Source: Silene conica (taxonomy: Eukaryota > Streptophyta > Magnoliopsida > Caryophyllales > Caryophyllaceae). From it: a stretch of DNA of 64,000 bases. The stretch spans positions 51,926,579-51,990,578 of the forward strand of contig CM055313.2 in assembly GCA_029255685.2 (NCBI GenBank), in the 5' to 3' direction. The position numbers and the translations under genes were made by a program. Shown piece after piece: positions 23,339 through 35,168 of this stretch; the first letter of the stretch is position 1, and every line of letters starts with the position of its first letter. The notes below the pieces were generated by a model. It saw only the letters and a program-made list of their open reading frames with translations. It made no database searches and was not told the origin of the DNA.

Positions 23339-23805
23339 TCTTCTCTAAGATCCTTCCTTTTACTTTTATCATTGGTTTGTGAGCGAAATATTTTCTCCCA
23401 CTCTATCCTTCTAACAATAACCTTTATTTGTTTAAGGATAGCTATTTCGATTAACCAATGTATTTGAATGTTTGAAGGTTGATAGGTGTGATGAATACAT
23501 TCTCATTTTCACTTAAAATGAAAATCTTATAATGAACTGATATAGTCTCATTTTGATTGAATCTATCTCATGGGGTGTAGTTCTCCGTTTTAATCAACTC
23601 TTTGATTCTCTTATACTTGATCGTATCAATATTAAATTACTATCATTCATGTTTAAACAAGGCTTGCAATTTATTTGAGAAATCAAAACATTGATTAAGA
23701 ACAAAAGTAGTGACTCGGGTTGAAAACCAAGTCACTAATATCCAAAATTACAACCATTGTTTTAGGATTTTAATCCTTGTCTTACAAGAAAATTAAATTG
23801 TTCCA

Positions 23806-24686
23806 TCCAAGCGTCCTATTGGTCACCTCGGTCTGTCCGTCCGTTTGGGGATGGTGGGAGGTGCTAAATAAAAGTTTCGTACCAACTAATCTCCACAAGG
23901 TCTTCCAAAAATAGCTAAGAAATTTAACATCCCGATCCGATACAATGGTAAGGGGTATTCCATGTAATCGAACCATTTCCTTATAATAAAGATCAGCTCC
24001 CTTTGTTGCATCATCCGTCTTATGACCCGGTATAAAGTGAGCCATCTTAGAAAAACGATCTACTACAACCATAATAGAATCTTTACCACGTTGAGTACGC
24101 GGTAATCCCAAAATAAAATCCATACTAACCTCATCCCATGGTTGAACTGGTACGGGAAGAGGTGTATACAACCCCTTGTTGAATGTACTCTTCGATCTTT
24201 GACAAATTACACACTTGCCAATAATATCTTGAACATCTTTACTCATCTTAGGCCAATAAAAGTGTTCCCCTAGCATCTCATTAGTCTTTTGAATACCGAA
24301 ATGGCCAGCTATAGCGCCTCCATGCGCCTCTCTCACAAGTAACTCTCTCATCGATCCTTTAGGAATGCACAAATGGTTTCCCTTGAACAAATAGCCGTCT
24401 TGCGTGGTGTATACTCCCTCCGGATTCAAGAACTCCTTTGAAAAATCGGGATCCTCCTTATATAGTTCTTTAATATGCTCAAAACCAAGAATCCTTGCAT
24501 CTAATTCAACCAACAAAGAATGTCTCCTTGACAATGCATCCGCTACTACGTTTGAACTACCTGTCTTGTACTTTGAAGAGAATGTAAAAGATTGTAGGAA
24601 TTCAACCCACTTAGCATGCCTTGGATTTAATTTTTGTTGCCCATGAATATGTTTTAAAGCTTCATGATCCGAATGTAATATGAATG
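23806..24686 (-). mobile_element. Element E RNase H end and integrase part
   Basis: [15 protein letters not shown] and VVADALSRR end RNase H. The integrase zinc finger is [12 protein letters not shown] ... CVICQRSK, and the core has [23 protein letters not shown] and [10 protein letters not shown]. The left end abuts X2. GAATG at 24682-24686 is the TSD of D. Confidence 0.85.
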
Positions 24687-25761
24687 TGTTGGAGCTTGTG
24701 TCCTCCACATGTAGTGTGATAACGTCATTGCACATACCCTTGTACGGACAAGTGGGAGATTGTTGGGGCTGGTGTCCTTGACAATTAAGTACAATGACTT
24801 ATTAAATCTCTTTAAGGATCACAAGGGCATACTTTTGTATTATTACCAGTTGATCCACGTTTATCAATAACGGTTGGCTTGCTAGATAAGTTTGACGTTA
24901 TTGTCATACGGATGGCGGTGATCAACTGGTCCCTATACGTCACACCTATAGGACACGTTTGAGAGATGTGAAGGTATGAAAATACTGTCACATTTTGCCG
25001 GATATGACTAAACAGTTAGTCAGAGGTATTGACTATTAAATTAGTCAATAAGATGTTGAGATTATTATTTAATACGGATTAAATAATTTTTAGCTAATAC
25101 GGATTACATGTTTAATTCGTAAATTAAATATAAACGGTTATATATTTAATTAAATATTGTATTCGCGAATTAATATAAACAGTTATATTAATTTGGGTAA
25201 TTATACAATATCGTATTTTGTCAGACCATTATTAATATATCGACTGTATTAATATCTGATAACATGTTACGATTTATAATTAAAATCCCGCGAATAACTT
25301 ATAGCTAAATGGGTCGAATCACGAATTAGAATAAGGTAAGAGTGGAAAGCCCACTCCTACCCTATTGGATATTTCGGCCAAGTGTAGTATATAAGGAGGA
25401 GACTTCTCCTTATGTAAAACACTGTTGTTGCACTGTTTAAACAAATCTCAAGGAAAAATTAGGGTTTTGAGAGTTTTCTTCTCCCAAAACCTCAGATCTC
25501 ACATCTAAAACCTAAATAGCTCTCCCAATATTGCAAGGCAGTTGGAGAGGATTTCTAGCACACGCGGCCACGTCTCATTCTAAGTCTTGGGTGCAAGTTA
25601 TAGGAGGGAATTTGTGTTAATTCCTGTTCTTAGGCCTTTCGCACAAGGACTAAAGGTTGTACTTCTTTTCTTATCCTTTTTAATCTTATGACTATAAACA
25701 CAACTGTATTTTTCATTATAATCCTGCAAGTTTAGGGTGAATACATGCTTTATTCCCCACA
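24687..25761 (+). repeat. Element D 5' LTR (1075 bp)
   Basis: It starts TGTTGGAGCTTGTGTCC and ends TTCCCCACA. A second start-like sequence, TGTTGGGGCTGGTGTCC, with its own upstream tract GACAAGTGGGAGAT, lies 74 bp inside at 24761; F begins at that inner point. A TATA-like TATATAA is at 25389-25395, overlapping a hairpin (ATAAGGAG 25392-25399 with CTCCTTAT 25407-25414). Confidence 0.93.
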
Positions 25762-25763
25762 AG

Positions 25764-25776
25764 TGGTATCAGAGCC
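25764..25776 (+). other. Element D primer binding site
   Basis: TGGTATCAGAGCC lies 2 bp after the LTR and is complementary to initiator methionyl tRNA. The same site is in F at 37403-37415. Confidence 0.9.
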
Positions 25777-27434
25777 AGGCCATGAAAATTTTACCTTTGT
25801 GTTTTTCGTAAGTTTTAAAACCTGAAAAATCGTCTTCTGCCGCTAAGTCGGTCGATCGACCCCCCGTTGCGGTCGGTCGACCGCCTCCTGCGTGTTTTTT
25901 TTCTGTTTCGACAGTTTATCTTTTGTGAGAAATCGTGTTCAGAAACTCGGTTTCGTGTTTTGTGGTCGGTCGACCTGTTTTTTCGGGTCGGTCGACCATT
26001 CTGCTTTAAAAAAAAAAAAAAATTTTTTTTTTTTTCGTCAGGTGGTCGGTGGACCTGTTTTTTGGGTCGGTAGACCACCCCTGTAACAGACTCGTTTTTT
26101 TATTTTCCGAAAATAACATGTTTTATTTTCACATGGCCTTTAGTAATATACTATATACGGAAATAGTATATTATTAATTTTGTGAAACGGTTCACCCTCG
26201 TTTGATACATATTATTTTAAAACGGTTTAAAATAATAGGATTATAAACTTATTAAAATTAAAGTGGTTAAAACGGTATAATCACATAATTTTAATCCTAA
26301 AAGGTGGTTTGGTAAAAATTTTGTTAATCATAATAACAGTATTATGTCATGTATGAATTTTAATTTAGTTGATGCATTTTATTTATCGTCTTGTTGAATG
26401 TCTAATGAATGCTTTCAATAACGTATTTAATTTTGCAAACGGTTGTAACTTAGTGTGGCCTTAGAGGATTGTGTCACCGTAATGATGGGACACAGTCTTG
26501 CTTGTAATCTTGAGATCTTGAATCTCCGTTTTGGGTTTTTGCCATGTAATTACTTTTGTATTTAAATTAGAATGTATCTAGGACTACTTTTGTAATTTAA
26601 ATTAGTAATTTTGTGAAGACCAAAGACAAAACGGAGACCGGATGCTCACTCCCGCTGCAAGGACCAAGATGGAACATCAAGACAAGCTTCTAGGGTCCAA
26701 CGGTGGATTCCAAGTTGTTTTATGTTTATTTTGGTAGGATAGGCCACACTAGGACTTTTTATTTACGTTTATTGCTTTCATTTTATGCTTTCATCGATAA
26801 TAGCTAGCATCATATTCCGCCTAAAACCAAACCACCTATATCATGCCTGAAAACTGACTCATGTAAAGGTTACGCGTTAGTTTTCTGTGACAATACAGAT
26901 GTCACACGTCAATTGCAAAGCCATCACTTTATTTAATTCATTCACGCATTTGCTAGATATTAGTTCACTTAATATGAATAAATAAAACTTGATGGGGTCT
27001 TCCTCGTATAACCAAAAATTGAGACTAGTCTTTATAAATCAGCCTCCCATGAATCCCTTCTTCGTCGGTAGGCATAATATGACCCCTTCTACGTCGGGTA
27101 AGTGGGAACAGATGATTTATTTTATCTCAACATCATGGTCACTCGATAATATCCAGTGACTGAGATGGACTAATAGATAGGATTTACGGAAATCTATCGA
27201 CCAAGAGTTCCAACGGTGGAATTCGCCAAACTGTGGGCTTATCAATATACGGAAATTGAGTCTTGGGATCATTTATATAATTCTTGAGGGAGATCAATTA
27301 TATAAATGCATGAGTCTACGAGTTTAAATTCAATTTACTATAGACTTAAATCACAACAATGAGTTGCTTATATGGTTTTGTTTTATCTTCTTTTCAGTCT
27401 AGAACACGTTCAATTAAACTGCTGTATAACTAAA
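25777..27434 (+). other. Element D leader
   Basis: This is a long untranslated leader, well conserved with F (37416-39234). The first 300 bp hold three pairs of GGTCGGTCGACC-type sites. The end of the leader has a pyrimidine-rich stretch closing in CTTTTCAG about 40 bp before the gag ATG, which looks like a 3' splice site; use of it is not shown. Small open frames over the palindrome region are composition effects. Confidence 0.6.
25850..26076. repeat. Three pairs of GGTCGGTCGACC-type palindromic sites in the D leader
   Basis: Sites start at 25850 and 25871, 25964 and 25986, and 26044 and 26065, i.e. 21, 22 and 21 bp apart within pairs. The first is the perfect palindrome GGTCGATCGACC and the last two are degraded. 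F has the same three pairs and G has similar pairs. Confidence 0.9.
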
Positions 27435-28370
27435 ATGGCTGGTGAAGACCCAATGCCAAGTGCCAAGCTAGCAAGTGAATCCTGGCTAAAGGCCTTCATG
27501 GACTCCATAAATCAGTCAACTAGACTGAGGAATGATGGGTCAAACTTCTCTGACTGGGATGCAGCACTACGGAATGCTGCCATTGCTGACGGAAAGCTTA
27601 AGTATTTAACTGAGCCCATTCCGGCAAACCCAGGAACTGGAGCTAGAGCCAACGAAATTCGCGCCCATAGCGATTTCGTTATGGAAGCGGGTGCGATAAA
27701 GAACGTACTCATCTATGCAATGGAATCAAATTTGCAAAGACGCTTCATATCCCATGGTGCAAACAAGATTTTCACCACGCTCTCTAACGAATTCTCCAAG
27801 GCTCCGAGAATCGTTTCTTATGAGCATACCTGTCGCTTCTTTGAGGCGAAACTCCAGAAGGGCCAAGCTAATAGCCCACATATTCTCAACATGATTGAGA
27901 ATATCGAGAAACTGGAGACCCTGAACTGCAAGATCAGTGAGAACATAATCGTTGATCGTATGCTTCATTCGCTTCATGATGGGTTCGCCCTCTTTAGGGC
28001 CAACTACTACATGAACGACATGAAGAAGTCTCCTCATGAGCTCCACTCCCTTCTCGTACAGACTGAGAAGGATCTAAAGTTAAGTGGGAGCATGAAGCAG
28101 GATGTTCTCATGATCGCCAGTAAGGGAAAGGGTAAAGGGAAGGCTAAAGCTCAGGGCGACCTAGTAGTAGGTAAGCCCAGGTTCAAGAAACCAGGATTTA
28201 CTAAGAGTGGGCCAGGTGAGTCGAGCAACTCACAGGGCAAGACTAAGAGCAAGGATACTAGCATGGAATGTCACCATTGCCACAAGACTGGGCATTGGAG
28301 GCGCTCATGCCCCGTGTATCGCGAGGACATTAAGGCAGGCCGCGTTACTCCTGTTGGTATGTCTTCTTCT
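27435..28370 (+). mobile_element. Element D gag region
   Basis: The frame starts MAGEDPMPSAKLASESWLKA; this ATG is preferred to upstream in-frame ones because the same start lies at 39235 in F. A copia Gag core follows (NFSDWDAALRNAAIADGKLK ... YEHTCRFFEAKLQKGQ), then a Lys/Gly-rich stretch and the CCHC knuckle CHHCHKTGHWRRSC at 28269-28310. It would package the element RNA. Confidence 0.88.
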
Positions 28371-31300
28371 TCTTTTATTCACATGATTGAGATTAACCAC
28401 GCAAGTTGCGGAACTTCGGTACTTGATACTGGTTGTGGTTCTCATCTATGTAATCATGTGCAGGGCCTCCGAAACCAAGAACCCCTAATCAAGGGTGAGG
28501 TGGACCTGCGTGTCGGGAATGGAGCACGCGTTGCTGCAGTCTCGAAGGGAACATACGTGATCCAGCTTCCAAGTGGATTCGAGTTATTTTTATGTAACTG
28601 TTATTATGTTCCTAGTTTGTCCAAAAACATTATTTCAGTTTCTGCACTTGACAAACTCGGCTTTTCATTTGTAATAGAGAATAATAGCTGTATTTTCTCC
28701 TTACACAATATGATTTATGGCAAGGCAGTTTCCATGAATGGAATTTATGTTTTAGATCAAACTACCGAGATATTACATGTGAATAACAAGAGATTAAAGG
28801 TAGGTGACAAAGATCAAACTTACCTATGGCATTGTCGTATGGGACACATAAATGAGAAATGCGTAAAATAGCTCATACAGAATGGAGCTATATCGCCCTT
28901 TGATTTCGAATCATATGGCACGTATGAATCATGTCTCATCGGCAAGATGACTCGTATTTCCTTCAAAGGTGTTGGAATGCGCGCTGCCGACCTATTAGGA
29001 CTCATACATACGGATGTATGTGGGCCTATGTCGATCAACGTACGAGAAGGCTATAGGTATTTCATCACTTTCACGGATGATTTGAGTAGATATGGCTATG
29101 TCTACTTGATGAAACATAAAAGTGAATCCTTTGACAAGTTCAAAGAATACCAGAATCGGGTACAGAACCAGCTGGGAAGAAAGATTAAAGCACTACGTTC
29201 TGATCGTGGTGGTGAGTATCTTTCACACGAGTTTGATCAACACCTTAAAGACTGTGGCATCGTGCTACAATTGACTCCACCTGGAACACCACAATTAAAT
29301 GGTGTGTCCGAACGGAGAAATCGAACTTTACTTGATATGGTTCGATCCATGATGAGTCACACCGTTGTGCCTGATTCATTATGGGGCTATGCTCTTTTGT
29401 CGGCCGCTCTAATACTTAACCGAAGTCCGTCTAAAGCTGTTGACAAGACTCCATACATATTATGGAAGGGAACGGTCCCTAACTTGTCCTTTATTCGGGT
29501 TTGGGGCTGCGAGGCTTATGTCAAGTGGAGACACGAGGATAAGCTCGGCCCGCGATCGGTCAAGACATACTTTATAGGCTATCCAAAGGGAACTTTTGGT
29601 CATTACTTCTACTCGCCAACCGAACAACGTGTTTTTGTTGCGGCTAGTGCGACGTTCTTAGAGAAAGAATTTCTCGAGAACAAGTCGAGTAATAGAACCT
29701 TCGAGTTATCGGAGGTTCAAGAACCAACTGCCGAGCAACCATTGGAGGAAACAGTTCCTTCAACCGAGGCTGCGGTAGATATTCCTGAGGAACCTAGGAG
29801 GTCGGGAAGAGTCTCTATTCCTCCGGACAGATACATTGGTATGGTCGAGGAAACTGATACAGATGACGTCTTACTCCTAGAGGGTAATGAACCCACAACC
29901 TATAAAGGTGCCATGACTAGTTCTGACTCAAAGCTATGGCTAGAAGCCATGCAATCCGAGATGGACTCCATGTATGAGAACAACGTGTGGGATCTTGTGG
30001 ACCTAACTGCAAAGGTACGTCCCCTTCAATGCAAATGGCTTTACAAGATAAAGCATGCCGTGGAAGGACAACAAGATATCCACAAGGCTAGACTAGTTGC
30101 TAAAGGTTTCACTCAAGTGCCAGGCTTGCACTATGATGAGATCTTTGCACCCGTAGTCATGCTACGTTCTATTCGGATTATCTTAGCGATCGCCGCATTT
30201 CATGATTATGAAATATGGCAAATGGACGTTAAAACCGCCTTCTTAAACGGTTATTTGGAGGAAGAGTTGTACATGGTACAACCCGAGGGTTTTATCGATC
30301 CAGCACATCCTAAGAAAGTTTGCAAGCTTAAGCGTTCCATCTATGGACTTAAGCAAGCATCGCGGAGTTGGAATCATCGCTTCGACCAAGTGATAAAAGA
30401 GAATGGGTTCATTCGATCAGTCGAGGAACCATGTCTCTATATCAAGTCGAGTGGGAGCAAGATTGTATTCCTAGTACTGTATGTCGATGACATACTCTTG
30501 ATTGGGAATGACATACGTCTCCTATCTTCGGTTAAAGCATGGTTGAAAAACCATTTCCAGATGAAAGATCTGGGAGAGGCACAAAGAATTTTGGGCATCC
30601 GTATCTACAGGGATAGATCACGACGGATGTTGTCTCTCAGTCAGGAGTCTTATATAGATAAGATTCTAGAGAGATTCAGTATGACGAACTCCAAGAAAGG
30701 GTTCCTTCCTATGACTCCTGGGCTTCACTTGAGCAAGACTCAAGAAGCTAAGTCACTGGAAGAGAAAGAGCGCATGAGTCGGATTCCTTATGCTTCGGCA
30801 ATAGGATCGATCATGTATGCCATGATATGCACACGTCCTGACGTTGCATATGCATTGAGTATGACAAGTCGATTCCAAGCTCATCCAGGTGAACAACACT
30901 GGATGGCCGTGAAAAACATTCTTAAGTACCTACGGAGGACTAAAGATTGGGGATTGACTTACGGAGGCGACTCGACGCTCTGCGCCACGGGTTACGCAGA
31001 TGCTAGCTTCCAAACGGATCGAGATGACTCGAAATCTCAGTCTGGATTCGTTTTTACTCTTAATGGCGCTTCTGTCAGCTGGAAAAGTTCTAAACAGAGT
31101 GTTACAGCAGATTCTACGACTGAGTCCGAGTACTATGCCGCCTCAGAAGCAGCTAAGGAAGCAATATGGATGTGTCAATTCTTACAAGGACTATCAGTAG
31201 TGCCTAGTTCGAATGACCCAATCACCGTTTATTGTGATAATAAAGGTGCCATCTTCCAAGCTAAGGAGCATAAGTCTAGCAACAAGGCTAGGCATGTACA

Positions 31301-31466
31301 ACGGAAAGCTCATCTAATCAGAGATTACGTGGAGCAAAAGGAGATTTTCATTGATAAGATCGCTACGGATGACAACATAGCTGATCCTCTCACAAAAGCA
31401 TTACCACGTGATAAGCATGAAGGGCACATTCATTCCATGGGAATTGGATGTGTTCCTAAGTTGTAG
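28371..31466 (+). mobile_element. Element D pol region (protease, integrase, RT, RNase H)
   Basis: The protease motif is LDTGCGSHLCN (Asp codon 28425-28427). Then come the GAG-pre-integrase block near 28830, the integrase core (HTDVCGPMSI, LRSDRGGEYLSHEF, NGVSERRNR), RT with VLYVDDILLIGND (30483-30491 codes VDD), and RNase H with GYADASFQTDRDDSKSQSG and TADSTTESEYYAAS. It ends GIGCVPKL, as in B. About one break in the coding part. Confidence 0.88.
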
Positions 31467-32254
31467 TACTCTTTTATGAATTCATGTAATAATTCATTTT
31501 CTCGTGTACTCTATTCAACCTTATTGTTATGATATAAAATGTTTTGTTTTTCATGTGGAATTGTACGCCAATTTTGAACACCACAAAGTGACCTGATTAA
31601 CATTACATCGTTTTGGTCCTTGATTACCCACTTGAGCTGATAACTCAGGTAATCATTTTGTGACGTTGGTTGATGGTGGGTTCAACGAGCCATAAGTCAC
31701 GTGGATGACTGACCAATCACAAAGGCGAGTTATACGGATATCTCGTAGGACACCCCGTGACAACGTTATGGAGTCCTAAATGTTTTATAACATTGGGTGC
31801 CTGGTCGTGGATAGGACCTCCATAGTGTTCCTTAGAGTCGAGTCTTTTGACCTTCAACTGTCTCTTGAGATTAAGACAGATTTTGGGTAACTTTGGTTTC
31901 TTTCCCACGGTCACCGTCACAGGGGCCAAGAGGATTTTTTCTGGGTTATTTCATGCTGGGCGATATCGGCAGGATTCGAGTTGAGGGAAATATCCAAACC
32001 CTTATCAGGATTTTATCATTTCTCAGGGCCACTCGAGGAGTAGTAACTGAAATGCATGGCCATGCTTGAATACAGATTCGTTTTATCAGTTAAGTTACTC
32101 TCTAGTCGGGGAAACCACTCTTGATACAGATCGCTTGTGAGATACGACCTTTGCGAATGCGGATTTGCAAATTGTCTTACATTGAGTGGGAGAAATTTTA
32201 AAAGGATATGAGATTCGGTTATCGCACCTACACTTGTACGGACAAGTGGGAGTT
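31467..32254 (+). other. Element D 3' untranslated region with outer polypurine tract
   Basis: There is no coding content. It ends in GACAAGTGGGAGTT (32241-32254), directly before the 3' LTR. GAGTGGGAGAAATT near 32183 is a further G-rich block. It aligns with the same region in B and, more loosely, with X. Confidence 0.8.
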
Positions 32255-33329
32255 TGTTGGAGCTTGTGTCCTCCACATGTAGTGTGATAACGTCATTGCA
32301 CATACCCTTGTACGGACAAGTGGGAGATTGTTGGGGCTGGTGTCCTTGACAATTAAGTACAATGACTTATTAAATCTCTTTAAGGATCACAAGGGCATAC
32401 TTTTGTATTATTACCAGTTGATCCACGTTTATCAAAACCGGTTGGCTTGCTAGATAAGTTTGACGTTATTGTCATACGGATGGCGGTGATCAACTGGTCC
32501 CTATACGTCACACCTATTGGACACGTTTGAGAGATGTGAAGGTATGAAAATACAGTCACATTTTGCCGGATATGACTAAACAGTTAGTCAGAGGTATTGA
32601 CTATTAAATTTGTCAATAAGATGTTGAGATTATTATTTAATACGGATTAAATAATTTTTAGCTAATACGGATTACATGTTTAATTCGTAAATTAAATATA
32701 AACGGTTATATATTTAATTAAATATTGTATTCGCGAATTAATATAAACAGTTATATTAATTTGGGTAATTATACAATATCGTATTTTGTCAGACCATTAT
32801 TAATATATCGACTGTATTAATATCTGATAACATGTTACGATTTATAATTAAAATCCCGCGAATAACTTATAGCTAAATGGGTCGAATCACGAATTAGAAT
32901 AAGGTAAGAGTGGAAAGCCCACTCCTACCCTATTGGATATTTCGGCCAAGTGTAGTATATAAGGAGGAGACTTCTCCTTATGTAAAACACTGTTGTTGCA
33001 CTGTTTAAACAAATCTCAAGGAAAAATTAGGGTTTTGAGAGTTTTCTTCTCCCAAAACCTCAGATCTCACATCTAAAACCTAAATAGCTCTCCCAATATT
33101 GCAAGGCAGTTGGAGAGGATTTCTAGCACACGCGGTCACGTCTCATTCTAAGTCTTGGGTGCAAGTTATAGGAGGGAATTTGTGTTAATTCCTGTTCTTA
33201 GGCCTTTCGCACAAGGACTAAAGGTTGTACTTCTTTTCTTATCCTTTTTAATCTTATGACTATAAACACAACTGTATTTTTCATTATAATCCTGCAAGAT
33301 TAGGGTGAATACATGCTTTATCCCCCACA
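32255..33329 (+). repeat. Element D 3' LTR
   Basis: Same length and ends as the 5' LTR. The inner polypurine-like tract is at 32315-32328 and the inner start at 32329. The TATA-like box is at 32957-32963. The TSD GAATG follows at 33330-33334. Confidence 0.93.
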
Positions 33330-35099
33330 GAATGGTCTAGGACGTAAATAATGTGCCCAATGATCCAAAGCCCTCACAATAGCATAGAACTCCTTATCAT
33401 AGGTGGAATAGTTTAACCTAGCACCGTTCAATTTCTCACTAAAATAGGCAATTGGCCTTCTCTGCTGCATCAACACTGTGCCAATCCCTACCCCACTCGC
33501 ATCGCATTCAACTTCGAACAATTTATTAAAATCTGGTAAAGCAAGTACGGGATTCGAACAAAGTTTCTTTTTTATTTCTTCAAACGCCTTTTGGGCGTGT
33601 GATGTCCATACGAATTCCCCTTTCTTGGTCAACTCCGTATTAGGGGCCATGATAGAACTAAATCCTTGAATAAACCGCCTATAAAACGATGCTAAACCAT
33701 GAAAACTTCTTACCTCCGTGGTTGTTTTAGGAATAGGCCAAGCTTGTATTGCTTCAACTTTCGATGGATCCATGCTTACTCCCTTTTCACCCACGATGTA
33801 CCCCAAGAAGATCACGCTTGCTACTATGAACGTGCACTTCTCTAGTTTCCCATATAGTTTTTGCTTTCTAAGCATCTCAAATACAGCTCTTAGATGTGTC
33901 TTGTGTTCTTCTTTACTTTGGCTATACACAAGAATATCATCGAGATAAACAACCACAAATTTATTTAAGAAAGGTCTTAGTACCTCATTCATTAGCCTCA
34001 TGAACGAAATAGGAGCGTTGCATAACCCAAATGGCATCACGAGCCACTCGTACAATCCTTTCTTCGTTTTGAAAGTTGTCTTCCATTCATCTCCTTCCCT
34101 AACCCTCATTTGATGATAACCACTCCTTAGATCTAGTTTAGAAAATACCTTTGATCCTGCGAGTTCATCGAGCATGTCATCCAATCTTGGTATAGGAAAT
34201 TGGTATTTGATCGTGATGTTGTTGACGACGCGACTGTCAATACACATCCTCCAAGTTCCCTCCTTTTTCGGCACTAATAAAGCTGGTACCGCACATGGAC
34301 TTAGGCTTTCTTGTACATAACCTCTATCCATCAATTCTTGGACTTGCCTTTGTAATTATTTTGCCTCTTCCGGATTACAAAGATAAGCGGGCTTATTAGG
34401 TAAAGCTGCTCCTGGAATAATATCGATTTGGTGCTTTATCCCTCGTAATGGTGGTAGTCCGTCGGGTTGTTCTTCCGGAAACACATCTTTGAAATCCTCC
34501 AATAAATTTTGCACTTCACGTCGACCCTCCTCCTCGCCACTCTCACGGTTTCCCACGTCTCTCACAAGCATTATGAATGTTGGTTCTCCGTTGGTGATCG
34601 CCTCTTCTACCTCTTTACCATCTATTAACATCTCCTCTACGTCTCTCTTGGGTTCTACCCTCTTCTTTGGAACCCATGGTTGAAGATCAAACATTTTATT
34701 TCCTTTGGGTATGCTATAAACATTGGTCTTCCCATTGTGTTTCACCTTTCGATCAAACTGCCATGGTCTTCCCAATAAAATATGACTAGCACTCATAGGA
34801 ACAATATCACACCATATTTCATCTTCATACGGACCAATTTTGAACGGGACTAAGACTTGTTGGTTTACATTAATTCCCTCTTCTCCATCAAGCCAATAGA
34901 GTTTATAAGGTTGTTTCTTATCAATCTTGGGTAGTTGTAACTTCTCAACCGCCACTATGGACATTAAATTAGTACAAGAACCACTATCAATAATCATAGT
35001 ACACACCTTATTCTTTATCTTGCATCTTGTACGAAAAATTCTCTCCCTTTGATCGTGAATCTCTTCGTCGGTTTCCATATGTAGGTTTCTCAATACCAT
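33330..35099 (-). mobile_element. Element E protease, RT and start of RNase H
   Basis: Minus strand. The protease block is IIDSGSCTNLMSIVAVEKL with LLGRPWQFD. RT has [43 protein letters not shown] and [12 protein letters not shown]. RNase H begins [18 protein letters not shown] and is cut by element D after [10 protein letters not shown]. No gag was seen upstream. Broken. Confidence 0.85.
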
Positions 35100-35153
35100 T
35101 GTGATAAAACTTTCCCAAGAACCGGTTTAATAAAAATTAGACCAAGAGCCGAA

Positions 35154-35165
35154 GCTCTGATACCA
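35154..35165 (-). other. Element E primer binding site
   Basis: The plus strand reads GCTCTGATACCA, i.e. TGGTATCAGAGC on the element strand, 3 bp after its 5' LTR. Confidence 0.9.
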
Positions 35166-35168
35166 ATT

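Larger units (their letters stand above)
20287..23805 (-). mobile_element. Element X2: second copy of the X family, minus strand
   Basis: It has a 3' LTR (20287-21548) and a non-coding interior (21549-23805) that aligns with 10390-12909 of X in inverted orientation. It lies in the pol of B and abuts the integrase of E at 23805/23806 without a 5' LTR. There is no pol. It is broken and older than D or F. Confidence 0.8.
24687..33329 (+). mobile_element. Element D: young Ty1/copia element, full length
   Basis: It has two 1075-bp LTRs (24687-25761 and 32255-33329), TSD GAATG (24682-24686 and 33330-33334), an initiator-Met PBS, a 1.66-kb leader, gag, pol in copia order (PR-IN-RT-RNase H) and a polypurine tract. 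The LTRs differ at about eight positions by eye (0.7%), suggesting roughly 0.3-0.6 million years. The coding part has about one break. B and F are members of the same family. The copia lineage was not assigned with confidence. Confidence 0.93.

Noticed and set aside
25815-26086. Open frames on both strands over the D leader palindromes (also 37693-37969 in F)
   Set aside because: Palindromic, homopolymer-rich DNA gives mirror frames; no homology between D and F frames beyond the DNA itself.
31717-32303. Short frames conserved between the 3' untranslated regions of D and B
   Set aside because: Similarity reflects the young age of the family; frames are not kept in the related X family.
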